Part shown: positions 1-13,000 of the stretch, piece after piece
Position numbering within the stretch: position 1 is the stretch's first letter
How the letters are laid out: the number at the start of each line of letters is the position of its first letter
From: Zygnema cylindricum
Lineage: Eukaryota > Streptophyta > Zygnematophyceae > Zygnematales > Zygnemataceae
NCBI GenBank assembly: GCA_037447655.1
Contig: JBBHKE010003153.1
Span: 142,069 to 162,635, forward strand
DNA length: 20,567 nt
Direction of reading: 5' to 3'
Program-made: the position numbers and the translations under genes
Notes under the pieces: generated by a model
What the model saw: the letters and a program-made list of their open reading frames with translations, nothing else
Told to the model about the DNA's origin: nothing
Database searches by the model: none

Positions 1-155
1 TTTCCTTCCAGCTCTTCCACATGAAGACAGTTATCCCTTACACGAATTGTCCCTCCGAGACTTGAGAGAGGGCGAGAGAGGACAGGGGAAGAGATCGCCA
101 CGCGATTGAAAGTTGCTACTCCAGTTATGTCAGGAGAATAGAAAGTTCCCCTCAC
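1..155 (-). CDS. TIC236: TIC236 exon 17 (runs off the window)
   Basis: Fifty-one codons plus two bases (2146-2196). It reads [40 protein letters not shown] and [12 protein letters not shown], matching GGTVDHPVLDGSASFHRASISSPVLRKPL of Arabidopsis. Acceptor TCTAG after a T-rich tract. The frame is open to the window edge; the TamB/DUF490 C-terminal domain must lie beyond it. Confidence 0.92.
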   Translation of the reverse strand, partial: MRGTFYSPDITGVATFNRVAISSPVLSRPLSSLGGTIRVRDNCLHVEELEG

Positions 156-564
156 CTAGACAACAAGAAAAGACGAGGTGGGAAAAGAGGTTGGTGAGGG
201 AAGAGAGTAGTTTGGAGAGAGAAAAATGATGGGTATTCTCGGTAATAGGAAAGTTAGGAAGCGTGTCAAAAGGTGATAGTCCAAATTAAAAAAAGGGAGA
301 GGGAGAGGGAGAGGGAGTGGGAGAGGGAGAGGGGGAGGGGGAGGGGGAGGGGGAGGGGGAGGGGGAGGGGGAGGGGGAGGGGGAGGGGGAGGGGGAGGGG
401 GAGGGGGAGGGGGAGGGGGAGGGGGAGGGGGAGGGGGAGGGGGAGGGGGAGGGGGAGGGGGAGGGGGAGGGGGAGGGGGAGGGGGAGGGGGAGGGGGAGG
501 GGGAGGGGGAGGGGGAGGGGGAGGGGGAGGGGGAGGGGGTGGGGGAGGGAGGGAGGGAGGGAGG

Positions 565-619
<55 letters not shown>

Positions 620-3600
620 GAACACCTGAGCAGTGACGTCAGCTGAACCTTGAAGCCACTGAAGACCAGGAGACAAAGCGGTTAAAAGTCGCATTCCTCC
701 ATCTTTAACCGCAGCATCAATCTCCACTGCTCCTTTTCCAAGATCTCCATGATCCAATGCTCGAGCACTCTCCAATAACAGCTTCACTCCCTCTCTCGCC
801 TCTCTTCTCTCATCCCTCCTTTCCCCATCCTCTCCGTCCCTCTCACTCTCCCGTTCCCTTTCTCGCTCTTTCTCTCTCTCCCACTCGCTCTCCTTCTCTC
901 TCGCTCTTGCCGCCCTCTCCTCCCTCCCTTCGCCCCAACTCTCTACCTCCGGTTCCTCTACCTCCTCTGTCAAACTAAATGGAATGCTTCCCTTCACTCT
1001 CACTTGTCCCCCCACATCCGCCGGTTTCAAATAAGCATGGAAAGCGAGACGTGACGAAGAGGTAATTGATGCTGCCACCTCAGCACGTTCCAAACTTACA
1101 CCCCCAATAGCCCCATCTAATAATTGAGCTGTTACTTCACATTGGGGTTTCGGCCATCTTCCCTTATAATCCCCTTCAACAAAAATAATTCCTTTTACAG
1201 GGGCTTGAGGAGGTCTATCCTCGACTACTACTCCGTCCATCGGAGAACTTTCTGATTGCATTGCTTGTAAGACTGGAGGTATAAGATTTGCAGGAAAATG
1301 AAGGACAGCAAAATGCAGATTAGGAGAAGGTCCTAACGGAGTTCCTTCCATGTGAAGAGTCGCGGTATTATGTCGAATAAAAAGTTTTTCTAAACGAAGA
1401 CCTTGATGGTTACTATAATCTCCGGAGACTTCTACCTCTTGCATTGAATACTCCCCCCATTCCCAATCGTGACCTTGAAGGTCAAAATCAGCCTGCATCA
1501 CAATTAGTGTAGAATTTACCAATGTTTACATAAAAATTGATAGATTCAAAACTTCAACTGGTAAAGGAGCTTAAGAACCTTTAATTAGAATTAACACCTT
1601 CACTCAAAAATTGGTCATGTTAACAGTTACAACGTTCACCACGATTAGTGCTCGTAAAAAATTCATGAGCAGAAATAGTAAACAAGAACAGAAATTTTGG
1701 TGATAGTTTCGAATTTCGAAAGGCGTTAGATAACCAGTTCAAACAAAACATAAGGGTCGAGAAAACCTGCTTGTGAAAAACATACATCGTCAATGAGAAT
1801 TGGGATTGGCAATAAATTTAATTATCTTGTCAACAAAAACTACACTAATAGCGAATAACAGTTTTCCTATTTAATCCAAACACAAGGCTTCACATAAGAA
1901 GAGTGGAGATAAAAACCGAACCTTTGTATCACCATTTCCACCTCCACTTGCCGAAACAGTTCCATGCCATCGACCTCTCAGTTCCGCCAATCCTGGAAGA
2001 GAAGTCGCCTCACTCGTCTCACTTGGTTCTACAGTTCCGAGTTCCGTTTCAGTTGCTTCCATAACTGGTTTCCTGTGACGGAGGTACTGAAGCTCCATCC
2101 CAACATTTCCGTTGTTTAGCCATTGACAAGATTCAAAATCTGCAATTTAAAGATTCACAATCTACAATCCACAAAATTCTCAATTCGACATTTGACATTT
2201 TAGCATCCACAATTCGCAGGTTGAGAAAGCGAGAAGGAGAGGGTGAGTGAGAGGGAGTGGGAAAGGGAGAGGAAGAGGGAGAGGGAGAGGGAGAGGGAGA
2301 GGGAGGCACTGACATACCTCAAGCTGCTGATTAAGACTGTTTGTTACAAAACCGACTTTTTGTACTCCATTCACAAACATTTCCTGCATGTGTGGGGGAG
2401 GAGGAGAGTACTTGAGCGAGAAGGTTGGAAACCAAACAAAGTTTCCTTACCAGATGGAACAGTATTTGCATGAAGCAATGATGAAACCACAAAACTGCAC
2501 TAATTTCAAATAACCAAAATTCACAAGTTGACTCACGTTCATTTGAAAACCAAAATGATCGAAACTCCTAAAATGATTGAAAAAACCTTTCGGTTCAGCT
2601 TTCCCAGCTTTAACTATCCCAGCTTTTGTCTTAGCTACAAATTTGTATGAAATGAATCTCATGGAAAATCAAAATTCATCAAATTAAGTGTTATCTCTTG
2701 TAAGAACACCAAAATTCAACCACTTCCTCCTTTGACAAAAAACCAAAATTACCTGAGCAAGCCTACCAATTTTCAACCTTACCTTTGATCGGAAAACTAC
2801 GGCCGGATCCCGATTTCGTGACAACAGTCGTGCAGCTGGTAACATTTCTGCAATTTCTGCCCGAGGAACATCTAATTTTAATCTCCACCTTCCCATAGAA
2901 CTCATCATTGACCGTAGTTGACCAGCCATGGCTTTTCCCAAAAGCCTATCTTCTTCCTGTTTGTCTTTAAGCGCTGCTCTATCTCTCACTCCAGGAAGGA
3001 CATACTCTCCCTCCAATACATATCGACTGTTTGCTTGCTCTAAGACGGAACGTTCTAAAGAAATCTGTACAAAGATGGCACAAAGAAAGAGTGGAACTTT
3101 AAATTCCGCATGATAAATTTTTGAGAAGTGAAACCGTTTTAGAGTGCTAAATTTGCCCTTTTTTCAATAAGTATTTTGGAAGTCCCTGGAGGTGGAGGGG
3201 AGGGAACGGGAAAAGTATATAATTCGTATGGCACATTTTTATAGTAGCATTAACAGAGAAAAATATGTTAAAGAAGCCTATGCAATTGGGAAATTGTATC
3301 ATCAAAAAGCATTTTGAGCTTTTGATTGGTGTATACCAATAATTTTGAAATAACGACATTGAGTATACAATTTCTTATCCACAATAATAGTGGTATGCTA
3401 ATATGATAAGAATACTGTACTTTAGACATCAAGGTACTTAAAAGTAAATTAAGAATCAATACACAATATAAGACATGTTATCCATTCAAGAACTCAAGAT
3501 AAGACAAGACCTACTTCTGAGATGGGGCGAAAGAACATTGTGAAAATTGACAAAATAATCTTGAACAAAAATTGAAACCATCTATCTCAAATGTTTGTCG

Positions 3601-4021
3601 ACCAAGACCAAAAAAAACGCAAAAAGAACCAAACACTCGAAAAGACTCAAAAAGAAAGCCCGAAGATTGCAGGAAAAAAAATAAAAAAGGTTTTTAGTCA
3701 TACCACATCGCCCGTCCATCGAAAATTTGCCTCAAGTGATTCACTGTGGAGTCCACTGAATCGGGGCCTCATCATTAATAAACTTCCTGAGCCTCTCCTT
3801 TTTGAAAAGTCAAGACTTACGTCTACTTTCTCCACTTCTCCTCTAAGCGAGGCCAGCTCAAGTTCATCCAAAGGAAGGTTACGGACCTGTAAATAATATG
3901 GTTGGCTTTTCTTTTAGGATTCACACATGTTTCTCGTAAACTGTAAATAGAGGTTTTTCCTATACATTCACAGATATCTCTTGAAACCCCGAATTAGGAT
4001 GGTGGGGCCTCGTTTTGAAAG

Positions 4022-4060
<39 letters not shown>

Positions 4061-7000
4061 CACACACACATATATATACAATTTGAAATGTTGTCTGAAT
4101 TTAACAAAGATTCACATTTATAGTTACTGCATTCATAACATAGGTAAAGTGCGAAACAATTGGAAATGCTATATATTATTTGTCTGTACAGAACACGTAC
4201 TATACGGATAGTTCGCGTATAGTATGCGTACTGTATATCTAGTGATTCCAAATGTTTTTGCATATCGAACCTATGATTTATAATGGGTTTGTGATATCAA
4301 AAAATGCCAGAAGCTCTAAAACTGCACATTTTTTTTTGCAAAGCCTCTAAATAGTCAAAATTTTAGAGCATAGGACTCGTAAAACAATGTGGAAAGTTTA
4401 TTTCATACTTCCAATGTAAGTCCACACCATTTCCTGTATGGTTTTTTTAGATCCGGATCTTAAAATTTTTGAGACTAAATAAGATTTCTTCATTCTCCCC
4501 CTCCACTTTTCAACCCCGTCCCTATCCCCTCAGCCAAGAGAAAAACGTCTGGTGGATTAAATAAAAAATTGGGGCCCAGACTAACTACAAAAACAGACTG
4601 GTATGCAGATGTCTCTCATTAAAAATGTCTTAAACCTTTGTTTAGGCCACCCCCTCCCTTTCTTTCCCTTTCATTCTCTCACCCCTCAAGCTCTCCCTCT
4701 CAAGATCCTGATCCAATTTTCTCTCACCTCCACATTTGCCGCAACTCCTGGTTGAAATTGTACTTCGGTCCTCAAAAACCCTTTCTGAAGAGACAACATT
4801 CCTCCTACCTCTCCCAGTCCGACACCTCCCCCGACTCCCATGCCTCTCCCTCCTATCCCGTTTTCCTCACATGTTGCCATTTGTACCACTAAATGCTCAT
4901 CTGGTTTGCCATGTGTCTCCAGCCCAAAACCTTTTTCTGAAACTTGAAAACTTCCTTGAAGGTTCGAACCCACTAGAAGTTGATTTATTTTTAATCCTTG
5001 CATAAAAATTTCTCCGACCAATCCTGGGAATCCCTTCAAAGAACTCCCCCCTTCATTTTTCTGACTTGTGACATTTTTTTCTTCTATAGAAGGTTGTCGA
5101 TTGCTCCTACTCCCTCTAGCCACTACTCCTCCCCCCTTTGTATTTCTATCACGTCCTCCTTCAAGCCTCCCTCCTCCTCTTGCCTTTAAACCTCCTCCTC
5201 CTCCCCCTCCCCCTCCTTCCTTCCACAAGAATTTTCCCAGCTCACTCACCTGTCCCTTCAAATCCTTCCTACTTTTCAACACTAATTCTTGTGTCCCTGA
5301 CTTGGAAACTCTGCCCGAAAGTTTTACTTTTCCAGCAACTTTCACATGAACAGGAGCCGGATTTTCTGACCTCATTTTTGAATCGTGAGGGGCGAGCCCC
5401 AAAAGATCAAATCCTTTCAAATGTAAATCTAAATCTAAACCTTCGACAGTAGGACGACCGGATGTGGATGAATTACCCAAAAATCTTGCAAGTTTTCTTT
5501 CGTTTCGGGTCGGTCGAGGTGGTAGAGGAGGATAAGATGTATCAACTTTTGCCGAAAGGTCAAATGTTACCGCGGAAGAATGAACTGACATAGATTCTCT
5601 TGAAATCGCGATTTTTCCGTGAGCTCCTTCTAGAGATCCTTTCGCGTCTGGAGCTTTCCAGGAAACGTCAATTGTTCTGCAAAAATAAAATACCAGAGAA
5701 TGAGAGATAGAGAGAGAGAGGAACTAAATGTATGAACTTCAGAAAATGTAAAGAAGGGAGGAGAGAGGCATCCAAATGAAAGAAGAAGAGAGGCTACTTA
5801 TGAAAGAAATGAATAAAAAAAGAGAGAAAAATAAATGTATCTTAGAATAATTTTATAAGGAAAAAGATGGAAAAAAAAGAAAAGAATTGTAAAAAAGTAT
5901 CTGAAACTTTAGATGAGTTGGGGTGGGTTCATAAAATATATACTGAAGCAAATAAGAAATAACTGAAGGAGGAAAAGAACTACAACATCCCAGATATGTT
6001 TTGAAGAAAGTTACTATAAAAATGAAGGAAGAAGACAAACCTAACTGAGATAAAGTGAAAAGAGAAAATAAATAAAAACATAGTGAAAATGAGAATGTTT
6101 TCCTTACGGCATCAGTAGAGCGCCTCGAACTTTCACCTCTCCGTGTGTGGCTCCAATACTTCCTGTGGGAATCTCAAATCCGGTCGGAGCATACCATTGG
6201 AGGAGAGTTTCCGCCGGAATTCCAAATGCCCAACAATCCACATTTACCGAATTCGGATCTTCTTCACCCTGCATTTTATTACAGAATGTCTTTAATCCAT
6301 CTTATTATTTGGATCACCTGCATATTTCCGAATATGTAATTGAACCATTATATGTGGTTAATTCACCCTATAGATGTGGATCTGCATTTTATTTCATGAA
6401 TGTAAAAAGAGATTTGATACAATACGTAACATCCGTAAGCAGATGAGATAAACCAGGTTTGCCTCGTTCCCATATCCCAGATTGTTAGAAAACCCCAAAG
6501 ACTCTTTTTACTTTTAAACATACAGCGAAACATACAACTGGGAACCATTATTTTTAATTTCTAACTTCACTTCCGTTCTTAGAGTTGAGATATGTTCCTC
6601 TCCAAATTTCAAAACAGCGTTCATTATGTTCATTATGTCTATCAGACAAGTGAGGCTCAAAACAATATTCTCAACATTTTTTTTTCTCAAATTTTTTGAT
6701 CAGAAAATGCTTACCTCTGGACAAATCCAGAGGTCGCCCGCGCCCCTTATCTCTCCTCCTCCCACAGGAACCACTCGAATTCCAAACACATCCGCCATCT
6801 GCTCTCCCCCATTCCCAGCATCTATTATCATTTCTATTCTCCTTTTCCTTCCTTTTGCTTTTCCTTCTCTTTCCTTTTCCATTATCTTTTCTCTTTTCTT
6901 TTCCTTTTCCTTTTCCAACTCCTTTTCCATTTCTTTCTCTTTTCGTTTCCATCCTTTAGACCAATTAATACATAGACTTACAACAAGTATTTTGGTTAGA

Positions 7001-10000
7001 AAGCCCAATAACTCCACCCATGCGGGGCTATAAATAAACTTAAAAGACAGGCCTTACGTTTTGTCTTTTATTGTTCATCCTCGTCTTTTAAGATAAGACT
7101 CATACTGTACAGTGTAAGCTAGAAAAAAGGAACAAGGTGAGAAGTGTAACAGAACTTTTTTTCTGAAAAGAAAAAAGTGCAAATTGGGCACCCAACGAGG
7201 TTGAATTCCGTAAAAAAAAAAGAAGGAAAATCATCACTGTACAAAACGAACCATGGTGAGAAAAGAATGGGAAACGGCATTAAAGAAAAATTGTCGCCCT
7301 GGAACTGAACGTCCCCCCCAATAAAGCACTCTCACAAAATAAACCATATACATTCAATTTCTCTATCAAAGAATCCACTAAGATTACAACGAGAGGAAAG
7401 AAGTCGGACAACGCTTACACAATCGTCACTTCGAAAAGTAAAATTTGCTGAAGCCGAACTAAAGGGAACTTTATCGTAAGCTGCGACAGCCCCTCTCTCT
7501 GCAGCAATTTCTATGGCTCTTGTCGCATCTGAAGGGGGGGCAGAGAGAGCGAGAGGGACATGATTATTTGATATTTCCCCAGTACCCTCAAAAATGGGTA
7601 CATCTAGTTGACCTCGACAATATAGTACTCCTTTCACAGCTCCTGCAAGCTGCCAAAATCGGCAAGAGAACAAACAGGTATTAGAAAATAGAGAAGAGAT
7701 AAAGGAGTCCAGAATCAAAATATTTGGCAGACAGGCCCAACTGGCCGACAAACGGGCGAAACAGAAAAATATTCAAAAATATCCAATGTTTTTCTAAATT
7801 TTGTACAATAAGGAAAAAATATAATGTTTGTTGTAAAAAAAATAACTCAGATTGTAAATCAGATTCAAACCAAGCGCTTCCGTTGCACAACATTGAGAAA
7901 GAAATTATGCATGGAGGAAAAAAAAAAATCTTATGATTTCCATGTCAGAATGACAATTTCATGACCTTTTTGATAATGATGGACCATTGACATTCGACAA
8001 ATGTTCATGGACAAACTTCAACAAAATTGACTTAATGTAGTCAGGAGACATCGTACAATTTACTTTCATAATCAGTGGAAATTCTTTCACTTACCCTACC
8101 AGTAGCAAATGTTCTTCCGTTTCAGTCTGTTATTATAACTTAAGGTGCTTCATGTACTCAGGGTTTTTGGTTTATCCTCATTTGTGATGCTATGCGATTC
8201 TTGATCCCCATTCTTTTCATACCCAGTAAGTTTACATCCATTACTTTGTCATTAATGATGCATTCGATACCTACTATCCATGATTCTGAGTTAACTATAA
8301 GATCACTCCATGACGACCTCAACTTGATCCCCAAAAGTCAAAATTGACGACAACAGTAAACATCAATCAATATCGGACAGCCTTGTCTGAGAGTACTGAG
8401 AAGATAGATCTGATTTAGTACAAATTTGATGTAACCAAAAAGTCATCAATGTATATCAACTTCCTTTCACTCTCCTTTACAAGCCTAGAATTTACACAAG
8501 CCAAGTGCGGTTTGAACGCATTATTTGTCTCTTGTCAATAATTTTCCAGGAAATTTGAGAAGGAAAATTTTTGGATTACCGGATAAGGTGGTGGTTTTGC
8601 TCCGACCGTATCCATGAGAGCATTGACCTCCACTGGTGCCACCTGTCAACAGCCAACAAAAACAGCACAAAACAAAAAAAAATCAGTCAAACTTCAGTCA
8701 ACTTTAGTCAAACTTTAGGCGTTTTAGTCAAACAGAACAAGAAAGATCAAGATAGCAAATCAAATTAGAACAGGAGAAGATCAAAATAGAAAAGAAAGGC
8801 TCCAAATAAAAACCGGACAAAATACAAATAAAAAGAGATAAAAGTCAAAATGGGCCAGGACTTAGCTAAAAACACTGGTTTCCGTTATATATAATTATAC
8901 ATTCATATTTATATATATAACAAATTTCATTTGAATAATCGGCGTAAAATATTTTCCTAGAGCAACCAAAAGAAATGTCGCCAACCATCAACTTTACCTT
9001 TCCCAGTTTGGCTGTTAACAAACAAATAAACGGAAAAACAGTTCTGAGATACCAAAAGATAAAAATTAAACATAAAATAACAGAAAAATCTAAATAGATG
9101 AGAACACACCTGAGCACTTAACCGATATTCCCCATTTACAGGATTTAGGTCCATATCTCCAGAAACACTTAAAGGCACATGTCCATATTTACCCGTTGCA
9201 TCGTGAAAAAACATTCGCTGTCCTTCAAATAAAAGGGATCCATTTACTCCCTAAACAAAGGAGGGAAAAATAAAAAGAAAAACATGAGAACTTGAAAGTG
9301 AGACGCGAATGTGGCGTGTTTTGAATAAGAGAGACCAATTCACACCTACAGGAGAAAACGGACAAAATATAATGGTTTTACATGTCCAACTATTTTTTTT
9401 TTGTGAGTTTAAATGCTGACATGGAAAATTCAACAGATGGTTGAGAAATAATCTGGTCCACACTGATTATAGTGGATCTTCTCTATGCTACCGACGACAA
9501 AAAAGTCTAACAACAACCTAAAAAGTTGCCACCTCAAAAAAAAAAAAAACTCATTTATGGAATTAATTTTATCAACAAAGACTACAATCCTTTCAAATGT
9601 TCCACAAGTCCTAATCTTCCATTGTACAACTAAGATTTAAATATGGTGCCTCCTTACTCCACACAAGAATCACAAAAAAAAAAAAGGAAAACTCAATAAC
9701 AAACAAAGAAAAACACACAGACTAGTAAGAACCAACCCAGAGGAGAAAAAAGAAATGTAAAAAACTGACATCAGCAGTAACAACCATTCACCTGTTTTCA
9801 AATGTTCATTTTTTGAGTAACACTACATCCATCTTCAATGTATTAGTGATGAAGAAGCTCACCATGAAAGGAGAAGGTGACTCCCATATTTGAAAATCGA
9901 GGTCCTGAACATCGACCCTTCCTTTTAAATGGGGAAAGGTGTCTTCGGCGTTCATCCAAAGGAGTAGCTATACATAGAAGCATCAATTTCCATTTGTAAG

Positions 10001-13000
10001 AGACCAAGAGCCAATGACTAGTGATTTAGGATCACAAAATTTACCCCTTTTTCCTTTTTTAGCTGCTGACCAAAAGTATCACAAAAAAAGTCAATAGAAA
10101 AACAGAAATTGAATAGTAACTTGGTTTAAAACATAGGATTTTTCAAATACAAGAAAACTTTATAGCTTTCTCACAAATTCTCAAACACTTACATCACCAT
10201 CAGCTTTTCCCTTGTACCAATCGATGGGAATTTCCAAAAGTCGTTCAAATAACTGCACCGATTAAAGAATACACGAGCAAAAAAAATCCATAATCAAATA
10301 AACCAAGTATATGATCCTGAAAAGAAGAACTCAGCCCCAAAAAAACAAACACCACACACAAAAAAAACTTGCAACATTAAATAACACAACAACTTAAGAA
10401 CATTCACCACTTCGCAACTTTCACCAATGTTATCACATTTCATTCGGAAATGAGACAACCATAAGGTGTCATAAAACCTTAAACATTCATGACCAGGAGT
10501 TTAAAATACCTTTTTCAGCAAAATTCATATGTTACTTTTTGACATGGGAAATAAACATCGTCCACAAAAATATCATATGCAGTCATAGATGCTTATCGTG
10601 GACTTATTTTCTTTTTGGTAATTATATCTCCCATACTAAGTTAATGTAATGTCCACCCCCTCGGACTGAAGATAATAGGAGTCTGGCGAGATCAATGGAT
10701 ATAACATTGTTCCCGGGTAAAAGTTCAATTCCTCAAATTCAAAACACAGAAAAGTTCAACTTTGGGAAATGTTATCGCACGTATCACGAATGGTCAGGAT
10801 TAACCGAGCTATCGCCAAAAAACTACAACAGTCTGTTCACACATGAGTTAAATTTCCTGTAAATTTTTCACTTAAAACAGTCTGAATCCTATAAAATTAA
10901 CGCAGAAAAAAAAATCAATTTATGGCGAATTTAAGTCCAAGGGGGTACATTACGGTATGTGTAAACCTCAAGACATCTGCATTTTATACTAGCATCGCCC
11001 ACACTTTTTATGGTAATGTAGTAATTAAAGTTATCAAACCTCAGAAACGAATTGTCATCATAATTCTTTCTTGACAAGGACGAAGAAAAAAAATACATAA
11101 GTAAAACAAAGAATCAATCTTGGAAAGCATTGGGAAAACACCAAGGTGTTCATGGATGGGTCAGCCAAAAGATTTGAAAACAAAAAGGTTTGGTAAAAAG
11201 CATTTGAAAAGAACCGGAGCAAAAAGATTCCTTCCTCGAATTGAAACGGCCCATGATTTTTTATCCAGGTCAGAGTCAACTTTAATACTGAGACGACCAC
11301 CGTCTCCGTCTGGGTTTCCAGTTCTCCATTCTTTTAAATTTCCTTTGAAAGCAACTTGACAAGAGCGATAATTATTGCTCAACTTTACCCAGCCATTTGC
11401 CGCCTCAACAAATCTGTAAATCCAAAACCCCCAAAAGACTCATGAATGAAAAACGCATCAAATGAATGTCAATTTAAAAAAATGCTTGAATAAAGGTTAT
11501 CAATTGTCAAAAATGTTTGGAAAAATGCAATTTCTTGGTCAACAATCCTTGAAAAAATGACGTCGTTGATAAAAAAATCCTTGAAGAAATGGTATTGTTG
11601 CTCACGATAACTTTCAAAACTAACAAACATCTTGAAAACATCTGTCGTCTTTTTCCAGTGATTGAACTCGTTTTCTAAGCTCAATTGCACGTACCATCAA
11701 GCACTGAGAAAGTCAATTTGATAGAAAAAGATAATGAACCATCTGTAATTGGATACAAGCCCTGATTTCTACACAAAAAGGAGAGAAAAAAGCCAGATAT
11801 GCTCAGAATTTTATCAAACTTCACATTACAGACGCACAGTACTGAAGGCACATTATACTCTCCCAAATATTGTATTTAAACATAACTCCAGTATCAATGA
11901 TTAAGTACACAGATAGATATATTCGATTGTTAATATTTAGAAGTAGATAATACCAGATTATAGATATCTGTCTACAAAATCTGGTAAAATGTGGAAAAAG
12001 CGATGACAAAAATATGTCAGCATCCAGAGTTTGTCCATATAAAGAGACTGTCCATAGAAAGTTGTCCATATAAAGAGTTTGTGGATATAAAGAGTTTGTT
12101 CATATAAAGAGTTTGTCCAAATAAAAGCTTTGTCCATATAAAGAGTTCATGCATATAAAGAGTTTCTCCATACCCAAAGCCTTTCTCCGTTACAAAAGAG
12201 TCCACTTAAAAATGGTCCAATTGATGCATAATATATAATTTCCCAAGAATATGGCTAATGCAGAATTTCTTTTTCAGATGAAATTCCATAAACCTTGATG
12301 TATTATTGATCTTGGAAAAGAAATAACTGACAACTTTTAAAGATATATGAAGCAGTTCAGTGACAAACTTGAAAATAAAAAACTCCTTGAAACGGCTTCT
12401 GTAATAATCACATTTTTTTCAAATGAAGTCTCATGTTGATAAAGAAACGTCAAAAAAAGGGAGGCTGTAGTAAGCTAAGAAGTCAACAAACTCGGTTTGA
12501 TTCTAGTGATTAATTAAGTACATAAACATTACAAGAAGACAAAAATGTCCAACGCAAATGCCAACAGTGATTATACAGGAGTGGAACTCCCGAGCCAGAA
12601 CAAAAAAAACAGGAATTGATTCACATTACCTTAACAAAGTACTCTCTACCAGGGAAAGTACCCAAAGGCTGTAAAAAACAAAAGCAAAAAAAATAACAAA
12701 AATGTTATCTCATCTGAAAACCAGCAGATCGAGAGACTTTACCTTGGTTCAATATCCCCATATCCTACAAGAACCAGTGTTCCTTCCTTGATAAAAACAC
12801 GATCCAAAGCGACAGGAGACCAACTCTCCGACTTCTTTCCCTTTAGGGATTTACTTGTCTTCGGACTTCCCTTCCCTTTTTTTCCTCCACATTGAATACT
12901 CAGGGAACCACTACCATGTTTTTCTAAACTGAAACTGTCGTTTCCTTCAACACCATTTTGTTGCCCTTCGTTTCTCACTGACGCACTTCTCGAAAGGCCT

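Larger units (their letters stand above)
11414..12742 (-). other. TIC236 intron 2
   Basis: 1329 nt, from GTAAAG to TTACAG. Holds the 17-bp minisatellite at 12033-12165 and a 39-nt possible cassette exon at 12630-12668. No gene on either strand. Confidence 0.87.

Noticed and set aside
273-646. Plus-strand open frames of 109-118 codons encoding Arg-Gly or Glu-Gly repeats
   Set aside because: They are translations of the GGGGGA/GA microsatellite inside intron 16, antisense to TIC236. All frames of such a repeat stay open.
2087-2132. Earlier acceptor (AATTGCAG) for exon 15
   Set aside because: In the phase required by exon 14 it meets a TAA after seven codons; the frame that continues to LPGLAEL is only reached from the later acceptors.
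4955-4985. GGTTCGAACC resembling a tRNA B box
   Set aside because: It lies within conserved TIC236 coding sequence of exon 11, is palindromic by chance, and has no A box or cloverleaf around it.
8684-8733. Loose AGTCAAACTT repeat in intron 6
   Set aside because: Spacing is irregular and units too short to call a true tandem repeat.
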